NCBI RefSeq assembly: GCF_003172895.1
Contig: NZ_QGKL01000042.1
Span: forward strand, 496,001-560,000
DNA: 64,000 bases
Direction: 5' to 3'
Origin: Leucothrix arctica
GTDB taxonomy: Bacteria; Pseudomonadota; Gammaproteobacteria; Thiotrichales; Thiotrichaceae
The position numbers and the translations under genes are program-made. Within the stretch, counting starts at the first letter, position 1, and each line of letters starts with the position of its first letter. Below, in pieces: positions 17,185 to 27,300 of the stretch. The notes under the pieces were generated by a model. The model saw only the letters and a list, made by a program, of their open reading frames with translations. It did no database searches and was not told the origin of the DNA.

Positions 17185-19626
17185 GTGAACAAATTAATGC
17201 TGTCATTAGCGATGATACTCGCACTGAGCGGGTGCTCTGATGACGTAAGTTCTATTAATTCAGCTAAAGCCGGCACTCACAAAAGCAACACTAGCACCAG
17301 TGATGTCACCACTAAGAAAATCTTCTATGTCGATTTAACTAATATCACCGATGTTGAAGACGGTAACAACTGGGAAACAGCATTTTCTACCGTACAAAGT
17401 GCGATTGATAAAGCCGCTATTAGCGGTGGAGAAGTTTGGGTCGCTAAGGGGACTTACTATCCTACTGATGGCACAGATCGCAGCATTTCATTTCAAATGA
17501 AAGAAAATGTAGCGGTATACGGTGGTTTTACCGGAAAAGAAACGCTACGTGATACTCGCAACTGGAATCAAAACCTCACAGTCTTAAGTGGCAATATTGG
17601 TGACAAAGCGCTTAATAGCGATAACAGCTATCACGTCGTTATCGCTGCTACTCATGCTTATCTGGATGGGTTTACCATCAGTGGTGGTCAAGGCTCTACA
17701 GCAGGTGAGGCACTACATAAGCAATCATCACCAACCGCTATCGTGAGTGGTTTAAATAACAATACCGGTATTGGCATCGCTTTCTACAAAGCCAGTATGG
17801 ATGTCAGCAACTGCATCATCAAAGATAACAAAGGTGACAAGGGGGCAGGTGCTTACATTATGACTTACCCTGACACTGAAATACCGCCAGCAGCCGGTAC
17901 CGTTTTTGACTCACCGACCTTCACTAATGTCGACTTTATTAATAACGTTGCCGACAGCCGTGGCGGTGGTGTTTACGTTGACCTAGTTAGCTCACCCGTT
18001 TTTATAGATGGCAAATTTTTCGGTAACATTAGTGCCACAAAAGGTGGCGCAATTTATAGTGACTACGACGCTGACCCACAATTTTATAATGTGTTGTTCG
18101 CTGAAAATAAAGCCTACACCGGCTCAGCAATAGCACTCGATGGTAGTAAAACAGCGGTTGTTTTAAATGCAACGATTGTTAATAACCACTCGACAGACTT
18201 AGGCCCTGCAATCTACCTCGGGTCAGGTCCAGCCGCTGTTCCTTATGTTAGTCATTCAGTGATCTGGAATAACAAATCTGATCTGGCCGAAGATAGCTTT
18301 GAAACGTTTCATGGCGACTGGATATTTTTAAATAACAGCACGCTGGATAAAGGCACGGGTTGGGTCGGTGATAATGTTATTCAAATTGCTCCCAATTTAT
18401 CGGGCAAGTATGAAGTCAAGAATAAACAACTCAGTGCCAGTGCTTGGGGCTGGAATGAGTCACTCTCTGGTAAAGACCTTCGTAACAACTTTAAAGTAGC
18501 AAACTGGTGGCTACCCGTTACTAATGACGGCTTAGTCGTTTCAAAACTAGACAAAGTAGCCTCGGGGCAGACAGTCGTTTATGTCGATGGGGATGCTAAG
18601 TCTGGTGTTAATGGTAAAGGCTGGAAGACTGCGTTCAACACACTACAAAACGGTATTGATCTGGCTTACCAGACAGGCGCTCAAGTATGGATTGCTGAAG
18701 GAAGTTATTTCCCTAACGAAACACTAGGGAGAAAGTCGACCTTTATTTTGCGTGATGATGTTGAAATCTATGGCGGGTTTAAAGGCATTGAAAGCAAACT
18801 AGAGCAACGCAGTGTGGGTTTATACCCAACTATTTTAGACGGTAATATTGGTAATAAAACACTTGCGACAGATAACAGTTATCACGTTGTTTCAGCACTC
18901 GACAATACGGTAATAGACGGCCTCACAATCACGGGTGGTTATGCTGATGGCACATTACTTGATAACCGTGGTGGCGCTTTAACTACCGCATTAAGAACCT
19001 GGGATAATAGTTTTGGTGGACACTCTAAAGGTGGTTACAACATCACTATCGCTAATAGCACATTTCACAATAATTACGCAGAGTTAGGTGGTGCTTGGTA
19101 CGCCATCGGTAAAGCAAACAACACCGTCACAAATACCCAATTTAAGAACAATAGTGCGCTTTACGGTGGGGCACTGATGAGCAAGATCGCGGTGACTACC
19201 ACAATGAATGACGTTGAGTTTTCTGGCAACCATGCCGAGTACACAGGAGGGGCTGCTTTCCTAGACTATGGCTCAGTTATCAACGGTGATGAATTACAGT
19301 TTGTTGATAATAGTGCAGGGACATCCGGTGGTGCTATTCACTTACTCACTCGCGCCTCTCAAGAAGGGAATAGTCAAGCAAATATAAAATCAACGCTGTT
19401 TGCTAATAATACGGCTGGCGTAAATGGCGGAGCTATCTCAAATACCGACCAATCAATTGTCCAAGTGAGTAAGTCTCAATTCATCAGTAATGTTGCAGAA
19501 AACAAAGGGAATGACATTGCGACGACACAGGCAAGTTATAGCGCTGTTGAGGGTATCAGTTTTAGTAACGCCGAAATCGAAAACTCGGAGTACACCGACG
19601 ATCATTCGACCTTTGAAAGCAAATAA
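17185..19626 (+). CDS. duplicated right-handed beta-helix lipoprotein
   Basis: 813 aa. The GTG start has GGAGAA upstream. The signal peptide ends in lipobox LSGC with Cys17. The mature protein consists of two homologous halves: each begins with a FYVD/VYVD strand, continues with A-x-S-G-G/A-x-VW(V/I)A-G-x-YFP, a VYGGF/IYGGF strand, then N-x-SYHVV and DG-T-I-(S/T)-GG. These are repeats of a parallel beta-helix of the polymorphic outer-membrane or DUF1565 kind, followed by Asn/Gly-rich rungs such as GGGVYVD and GGAFLDYG. It probably sits in the outer membrane or at the surface and may bind or cleave polysaccharide; no catalytic residues could be assigned. It follows the nnr gene by 53 bp. Confidence 0.8.
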   Translation: MNKLMLSLAMILALSGCSDDVSSINSAKAGTHKSNTSTSDVTTKKIFYVDLTNITDVEDGNNWETAFSTVQSAIDKAAISGGEVWVAKGTYYPTDGTDRSISFQMKENVAVYGGFTGKETLRDTRNWNQNLTVLSGNIGDKALNSDNSYHVVIAATHAYLDGFTISGGQGSTAGEALHKQSSPTAIVSGLNNNTGIGIAFYKASMDVSNCIIKDNKGDKGAGAYIMTYPDTEIPPAAGTVFDSPTFTNVDFINNVADSRGGGVYVDLVSSPVFIDGKFFGNISATKGGAIYSDYDADPQFYNVLFAENKAYTGSAIALDGSKTAVVLNATIVNNHSTDLGPAIYLGSGPAAVPYVSHSVIWNNKSDLAEDSFETFHGDWIFLNNSTLDKGTGWVGDNVIQIAPNLSGKYEVKNKQLSASAWGWNESLSGKDLRNNFKVANWWLPVTNDGLVVSKLDKVASGQTVVYVDGDAKSGVNGKGWKTAFNTLQNGIDLAYQTGAQVWIAEGSYFPNETLGRKSTFILRDDVEIYGGFKGIESKLEQRSVGLYPTILDGNIGNKTLATDNSYHVVSALDNTVIDGLTITGGYADGTLLDNRGGALTTALRTWDNSFGGHSKGGYNITIANSTFHNNYAELGGAWYAIGKANNTVTNTQFKNNSALYGGALMSKIAVTTTMNDVEFSGNHAEYTGGAAFLDYGSVINGDELQFVDNSAGTSGGAIHLLTRASQEGNSQANIKSTLFANNTAGVNGGAISNTDQSIVQVSKSQFISNVAENKGNDIATTQASYSAVEGISFSNAEIENSEYTDDHSTFESK

Positions 19627-20244
19627 CAGCTTAAGTAACAGCTGAGCATAAAAACAAACATATTCGTCGGGGTTCAGATACCGTTCATCGGCACTGTGGA
19701 TAATGCAATTCATCCTTAGGGGTAAGGATCACAACGAAAAATAATAAAAATAATCGGATTTGTTGTTTGCTGGTAGGAAAGTGGGAATGTCTTTATGTTC
19801 CCGCTTTCTAAACCACTTTAATTGCACACTACCTCCTCAGTAAAGCGCCAAGCTAATCACATCCAGTTTAAACATCACTTCTTGTGTTCAACACAATATT
19901 CTTACTAGCCCTGAATACCTCAGTTTTCAGCACCGCCGTGTCATGGTCTTTCTTGATTATATTGAGAAGAGTGTTTCATGGCATCAAGGATATCGTATTA
20001 GTTTCTCTATTACGCGATATAGCTGCTCACAATCAACGCTACTTTAGGTAATCGTTGTCATTGTTGATATCTAAATCAAAGAAAACAAGATAACTAAAGT
20101 CAGGCTTGCTGAAAGGCACTTACGATAATTGAGGACTAAGTATTTCACGCACTTTATTAGGTACAACATCCAATAGTAACGCTAGTTCATATAGGGAATT
20201 ATGAGACATAGCTAGAAATTGATGGCCACTTTGGAGGTGCAATA
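19627..20244. other. 618-bp intergenic region
   Basis: No frame with a convincing ribosome site was found. It holds a hairpin at 19777-19808 (GAAAGTGGGAA paired with TTCCCGCTTTC, one wobble, 10-nt loop, no T run) that may end the lipoprotein transcript. It also holds the regulatory element at 20136-20174. The stretch 19920-20100 is featureless to me. Confidence 0.55.
20136..20174 (+). promoter_or_regulatory. direct-repeat element, copy upstream of USP-ndvB-xfp
   Basis: Left half CTAAGTATTTCACGCA, 6 bp spacer, right half TAGGTACAACATCCAAT. TATAGG begins 15 bp behind. It ends 70 bp before the ATG at 20245. Confidence 0.72.
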
Positions 20245-21339
20245 ATGTTTCAGCGCATTATAAAACAACTATTCCCCAGCGATGACGCGGAGGTGCAGGT
20301 AAATAGCTTGCTATCTGCGAGCACCGAATGCAGTGATTCTGTATTAAATAGTTCAGTAGGGGCGGAGTTTCGTAATTTGCTTGTTTGCCTAGATCGTTCA
20401 CAACACGCTAAGAACACACTACCTTATATAATTGCGCTAGCCAAAGGCTGGAATGCACATATAACCTTACTCAACGTGTTTGAGACTAATAAAAACCATA
20501 ACATGGAAAAGCCAGCCGACCTCTTTGACTGGAAAATACGTCATAACGAGGCACAGGACTATCTGCGTAAAGTTGCAGAAGAATCTCGGTCTGAGCTGAA
20601 AGACATTGACTATGAGTTGCAAGAAGGACAGGTGATAGAACAAATCTGTTCATGGGGTGTAGAGCACCCAACTGATCTGACTGTTTTTTCCAGTCATAGC
20701 GATAAAGTAGTGACGACCTCATCACTTGGCAGTACAGCGGTAAAGATCCTACAAGAGGTGTCAGGGTCTCTGCTATTGATTCCCGCGACTGCTCACCGAA
20801 TAGATGCAAACACTACAGTCCCTTATTCTCGTATTTTGTTACCACTTGATGGCTCAGTTCAAGCAGAAACTGCCTTTCCTATTGCTTTACGCTTAGCTGA
20901 AATTCATAAAGCAGAGTTGGTACTCGCACACATAATTACGACTCCCCAGTTGGTCAACACTGGTCCACGTTGCAGCAATGACACTGAACTCGTACAACGG
21001 CTTTTCAGGCGCAATGAGGTAACGGCAAAGGCGTATCTAGACGCCTGTCTTGCTAAAATAGATACCCATAAAGTATCAGCTCGAGCGCGTTTAATAAAGA
21101 CGGGGGATGCCCGCGATGTATTACTGCAAATTGCACGGGAAGAAAAGACAGACCTAGTTGTTCTATCAGCGCATGGTATTAGTGGCCGAGTCAATGAACC
21201 CTGTGGAAGTGTCACTGCGCATCTGTTTTCCCACCTTGCTATCCCATTGTTAATAGTACGTGAGTGCGCCAGACAAAACCGCGACGTCCAAGAAGCACAT
21301 CAAGATGAAACACGTATCCCTTTACGTGCTTCAGCATGA
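20245..21339 (+). CDS. tandem-domain universal stress protein
   Basis: 364 aa. An N-terminal tail of about 45 residues is followed by two USP domains: FRNLLVCLDRSQHA (about 47-185) and YSRILLPLDGSVQAE (about 193-345). The second domain keeps an ATP-loop-like segment (SAHG, nine residues, then GS), while the first has FSSHSDKVVTTSSLGST. USPs of this type bind ATP or AMP and are typically induced in stasis or anoxia. GGAGGTG precedes the ATG. The stop overlaps the start of the glucan synthase gene (ATGA), implying translational coupling. Confidence 0.9.
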   Translation: MFQRIIKQLFPSDDAEVQVNSLLSASTECSDSVLNSSVGAEFRNLLVCLDRSQHAKNTLPYIIALAKGWNAHITLLNVFETNKNHNMEKPADLFDWKIRHNEAQDYLRKVAEESRSELKDIDYELQEGQVIEQICSWGVEHPTDLTVFSSHSDKVVTTSSLGSTAVKILQEVSGSLLLIPATAHRIDANTTVPYSRILLPLDGSVQAETAFPIALRLAEIHKAELVLAHIITTPQLVNTGPRCSNDTELVQRLFRRNEVTAKAYLDACLAKIDTHKVSARARLIKTGDARDVLLQIAREEKTDLVVLSAHGISGRVNEPCGSVTAHLFSHLAIPLLIVRECARQNRDVQEAHQDETRIPLRASA

Positions 21340-24300
21340 CGGTTGTTAATGATACTGGCTGTATCACCTCACTAGAATGCGCGGCTCAGGATATCGCCAA
21401 AGATCATGGTTTGATTACCAAAGATCCTAAACCGATAGCGGCTCGTAAACAATTATCCCAACTGCCAAGTTGGTTGAAAGATACCCGTGAAGAATTACAG
21501 TACCCAGCACCAAAAGCACTAAAAGCAGCAGAGTGGTTGCTCGACAATGCATACATTGTGAAGCGTGCAGCACAACAGGTCGAAAAAGATTTGCCTGATG
21601 CTTTCTATGCTCAGTTACCCGCATTGCAAAAGACAGACTATAGCGGCTTACCCCGTGTCTATGTGCTGGCGGTTTCACTGTTACACAGCAGCGAATTAAA
21701 GCTAACCGAGGGTGTAGCTATTGAGTTTATCAATGCCTACCAGAAAGTAACCGTACTTGACATGGCCGAGCTGTGGGCGCTGCCCAGTATGCTGCGGTTG
21801 TTATGTTTGCAAGAAATGTTTAGCGCGCTAGAACGTTTGTCCGTCGACGTTAATTCACCTTTTTCATCTAAGCAGGGACAAGCAGGCGTCCCCATTGAGT
21901 CGCTTGATGACACTGAGTGTGTGGCACGCTGTATCAGTGTATTGCGTCTGCTATCTGAAATCTCATGGATGAAGTTTGTGCATAAGACAAGTGTTGTTGA
22001 GTCAACACTGCGCAATGATCCTGATGGTGTTTATAGCCGCATGGATGATGACACCATTGACCGTTACCGTAACGCAGTAGAGCAACTAGCGCGGGGCAGT
22101 CAACGTACCGAAGTTGATGTTGCAAAGCAGGCAGTCGAACAGGCATTAGCAGGCAAGGGCAAGCGTGAGTCTCATGTGGGTTATTGGTTGATTGATGATG
22201 GGCGCAAAACGTTTGCAACCGTTCTTGGTTATCAGCCTGACTGGCATGAGCGTGTTAGGCTGGGCTTGTTAGATCACGCTACCGCCACTTACCTGAGTGG
22301 CATTATTAGTATCACCATCGCAGCCTTAGCCTTACCCGCAAGCTTGCTGTACATGGCCGATGCCGTTGTCTCTTCTTGGATTATTGCCTTTTTTGTCAGT
22401 CTATTACCAGCCAGCATCCTAGCGCAAAGTGTTGTTAATTGGTTGGTCACACAATGGGTTGAACCACGTGTCTTGCCCAAAATTAAGTTTAGCAATGGCT
22501 TGGATGAAAGCTGCAAAACACTGGTTGTCATTCCCACCTTACTGGACAATAACGCACAATCTAATCATCTGTTGCAAAACCTTGAGCGACACTACCTTTC
22601 CAATCCCGACCCTCAGTTACGCTTTGCATTAGCCACTGACTTTAGAGATGCTCCCACTCAGCACAAGGAAGGTGATGAGCAAGCCATTGAATTTATTGTT
22701 AACGGCATTCAGACACTCAACCAGCGCTACGCACCAGACACACAGCACCTGTTTCACTTATTACACCGTGAACGACGGTTTAATGAAGCTGAGGATTGCT
22801 GGATGGGTTGGGAGCGTAAACGCGGTAAGTTAGAGGAGCTAAATAACTGGCTCGCAGGAAGTTCAGACACTAGCTTTGGCGTTTACCAAGGGGTACGAGA
22901 TAGTCTTGATAAGGTGCGATATGTCATCACATTGGATACTGACACCTTGCTACCTTCAGGTACTGCAGCGCGCCTCGTTGGTATACTCGAACATCCTTTA
23001 AATAAAGCAACCTTTGATCCATCTAATGGGCAACTGATCGCCGGTTTCAGCATCATACAACCCCGTGTAGAAATCTCTCCAGACATTGGCTTGCCCTCAT
23101 TATTTACCCGCTTTTATGCGGGAGATACCGCGATTGATATTTATAGTCATGCAGTTTCAGATGCCTATCAGGATTTTTTTGGTACAGGCATTTTTGTCGG
23201 TAAAGGCATCTATGATGTCGAGGCGTTCCGTAAAATTCTAGGTGGAAAAATACCTGATAATGCGGTGCTAAGTCATGATCTGCTAGAAGGCGTAAGTGCG
23301 CGAGTCGCATTAGCCACAGACGTTATTTTGTACGAAGAGTATCCACCGAGCTATTTAGCCTATGCCCATCGACTGCACCGCTGGATGCGTGGAGACTGGC
23401 AATTGCTGCCTTGGCTGGGTCGTCGCCGAGTGGGTACTAACAAACTGTCACTGATTGATCGCTGGAAAATCGTCGACAATATGCGGCGTAGCCTCGTACC
23501 GCCAGCGTTACTCGCTTTCTTCGTTGTTGGCTGGCTATTCCTTCCTGCCAGTCCGCTCGCGTGGACATTGCTGGCGGCATTTGGCCCCGCAACTGATCTA
23601 TTTTTAAGACTGGGCATTGAAACATCTCAGGGTATCCGTCATTTATCGGGTTGGAAATACTGGTCGACGATCCCTACCAAGCTTAAATCGGGTATTGGGC
23701 GCTGGGTGTTATTACTGGTCTTTCTGCCTTATGAAAGCATGCTCAGCCTAGATGCCATTGCACGCACCTTGTTCCGTCTGCAAGTGAGTAAGCATCACTT
23801 ATTAGAATGGACAACGGCTTCCAATATCGCGGCTCATTTTGCTGATGAAGGATCAAGACGACGTACTTGGCAGGAAATGCAGGCGTCGCCTATTATTGCC
23901 ATATGCCTAGTGACTATCTTGGCATTTTGGAACCCATCAGCGCTTCCGTATGCCTTACCGCTGCTGCTGATCTGGCTTTTAGCACCTGAGATTGCGCTGT
24001 TTATCAGTCGTAAGCCAAGTGTAAAAGTACAGACGTTAAGTGCAACTCAAACTCTCTTTGTGCGTCATCTCGCGCGCAGAACCTGGTTATTCTTCGAGAC
24101 CTTTGTCGGGCCTGATGAGCACTGGTTACCGCCTGATAATTTCCAAGAAGATCCGTATCCATCAACTGCGCACCGAACTTCACCCACTAATATCGGCATG
24201 CTGTTGCTATCGACGTTGTCTGCCAACGATCTTGGCTATATTGGTCTATCAAACCTAGCTACTCGTCTTGAGAATACCTTTGACACGCTCTCGCGTTTGC

Positions 24301-27300
24301 AGCGTTATCGTGGGCATTATTATAACTGGTATAACACTCATGACCTCAATCCTCTACCGCCTAACTACGTCTCAAGCGTAGATAGTGGCAACCTCGCAGC
24401 AGCATTGATTGCCTTGCAGCAAGGCTGCATTGAAGCGGCAAGCAGTACGGTGTCAAACGCTATTCGCTGGCAGGGGCTGGCCGACACTCTGGGTCTTCTT
24501 CGAGAGGATCTTGACCGATTGATTAGCGCAGGTGCTGATGGGCTCACAGTGCGCTTACGTGAACAGGTGGATAAACTGCTTAATGATGCCAAATCTACCA
24601 GCCAAGAAAATAAAGGAGGTGTAGATTTACTAACGCACTTCCTAACAGTAGCGATACCAGAATTTGAGCGAACGCTAGTGGAGTGGGCCGACATAGAAAA
24701 CGCGGCTCTGGACACTACTTTGATGAGCGATGTTCGTCTGTGGGTTGAGCGTATTCATGAGCATGTTAGGGATATGCAGCACGACTGCGATGCACTGTTG
24801 CCATGGATTGTACTCATGACGCAGCGCCCAGCGTCTATACCTAGTCATTCTACCCAGCGCCTACATGAGTTGTTACCTGTAGGCCTACCACTGAATATTA
24901 TCCCTGCGCAGTGTCTTGAGGCGCGTGACGAAATCACCTGTTTACGAAAAAATCCGCAGTTATCTTTTGATAGTAGTCATTGGCTTGATACGCTTGACGC
25001 TGCACTGGAGAAAGCGGCTACTAATGCAATGATTTTACGCATGCAGTTGCTAAGGCTGGCAGAGCGAGCTGAAGCAGACGCCATGGCAATGGACTTTAGT
25101 GTGTTATATGACGATCAAAAGGACCTATTTTACATTGGCTATGATCAGAGCAGTGACCGCATGGATACCCATCACTATGACCTGATGGCTTCAGAGGCAC
25201 GAGTCACCAGTTTTCTTGCCATTGCCAAAGAAGATGTTCCCTTAAAGCATTGGTTTTCATTAGGACGCCCCCTTAGCAAAGCAGCTGGTAAAACGGTCTT
25301 GCTGTCATGGGGTGGTACCTTGTTTGAATACCTTATGCCGCCATTATTGTTAAACAGTCAACACGACACCTTGTTGGCTGTTAGCCAGCGAGCAGCCATT
25401 GCGGTACAGCGTTCTTATGCTAAGCAGCACAAGGTGCCGTGGGGTATTTCAGAATCTGGCTATGCGCACATCAACTTGCACCATCATTACAGTTATCAAG
25501 CCTTTGGAGTACCTGAGCTGGGTCTGAAACGTGGCCTTGCAGATAACCTAGTCATTGCACCTTATGCCAGCGCACTTGCTTTACCGCTAGTCCCCGCTGA
25601 TGCCGCAAAGAATTTAATGGCACTGGCCGATTTATCGCTGATGGGAAATTATGGTTTTTATGAGGCGGCTGACTATACGCCAGATCGAGTACCAGAAGGT
25701 CGTAAAATGTCTGCGGTAAAGTCATACATGGCACACCATCAAGGCATGATACTCACGGCACTGGATAATTTACTGTGTAACCAGGCCATGGTGAGGCGCT
25801 TTCATGCGCATCCGCGCGTGCAAAGTTATGCCTTACTGTTGCACGAACGTGTGCCACATCACCCACCACTGGAAGTACCATTGGAGGCTAAAGATGAAGC
25901 TAAGCTGTCACCTTCAAATAAGATTCCAGATCTGCAGTCATGGCAGCCAGAATCGCCAAGTACTCATCCGCAGGCTCATTTACTGGGTAATGGACGACTG
26001 GGTAGTATTATTAACGCGTCAGGCGCAGGTGGACTGCATTGGCAACAGTATGCGATCACACGCTGGAAAGCTGATACAACACTGGATGATGCAGGCTATT
26101 GGATTTATCTGCGAGATAATGACACGGCTAAACACTTTTCAGCGACAAGCCAACCCGTTGGTGGTGAGCCTGACGCACCCACCGTGACGTTTGAAAGCCA
26201 CCGAGTAGAATCACATCGTCATAGTAATGGCATTACGCTGCGTATGGAAACCACCGTTGCACCGATGGATGATGTCGAGATTCGAGTAATAACCTTACAC
26301 AATCAAACCGACCGCATACGGCACTTGAGTGTCGCTAGTGCTGCTGAAGTGGTGTTAGCACAGCCTGCTGCAGATCAACGTCATCCCGCCTTTAGTAAGC
26401 TTTTTATTGAAAGTGAATATCTGCAGGATGTGCAAGGTTTGTTTTTTCATAGACGCCCTCGTGAGCCAGATGAAAAAGCCCCTATGCTACTGCATACGCT
26501 GATTTTTGATGATACCGCAGTGAGTGCAGGACGCTTTGAAACGAGTCGCCTTAAACTACTGGGTCGTGAAGGTAAAGGCTACAAGCATTATCCTCACTTG
26601 AGTAATACGGCGGGCGTTGTGCTTGATCCAGTGATGTCGTTAGAAGCCGATGTCACGTTGCAGCCTTATGCACAGACCCGAATCGCATTTATGACCCTTG
26701 TTGGTGGTTCTAAAGAACGATTATTGGAAATGGCACGTCGCTATCAAACACTGCCAGCGCTTGACTGGATTATGCAAGATGCGATTACTGAGGCTCGTCG
26801 TGAAGCTCATCGACTAGAAATCCTCGCAGAAGATTTGCCACACTATCAACAATTACTTTCTCTACTGCTGTATCCAAATGCGGCTATGCGTTGCGATACA
26901 TCCACTGTTGCTCACAATCAGATGGGGCAAACGACGCTTTGGGGGCAAGGGGTTTCGGGTGATTATCCTATCCTATTGTTTCGTGTTGATGCGCGTCGAC
27001 AAATGAGTCTACTGATTAAGATACTGCGGGCACAACGTCTCTGGAAGCAGCGGGGAGTGATGGTTGATATCGTGGTGCTTTGGCTCGGTAGTGCGGGTTA
27101 TGCGGATGATGCAAGTAATGCGCTTAATCCTATTTTACAAACACTGGATATGCAGGATTGGCTGGGGGCGCGTGGCGGTGTTCATCTAGTTCGCCTTGAG
27201 CAGATTTCGCAGCAGGAAGCGCAGTTGCTTGAGGTTGCAGCAAGTGTGATTTTGAATGCTAATGCAGGATCACTTGCTGAACAATTATCATTACATCATG

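Noticed and set aside
19950-20045. Short frame starting MVFLDYIEKS in the gap before the tandem USP
   Set aside because: No ribosome site and no recognisable family; kept only as intergenic sequence.
20064-20082. TTGAT and ATCAA near 20065-20080 as an FNR box
   Set aside because: The half-sites are 6 bp apart and not 4, so FNR would not bind them as a standard dimer.
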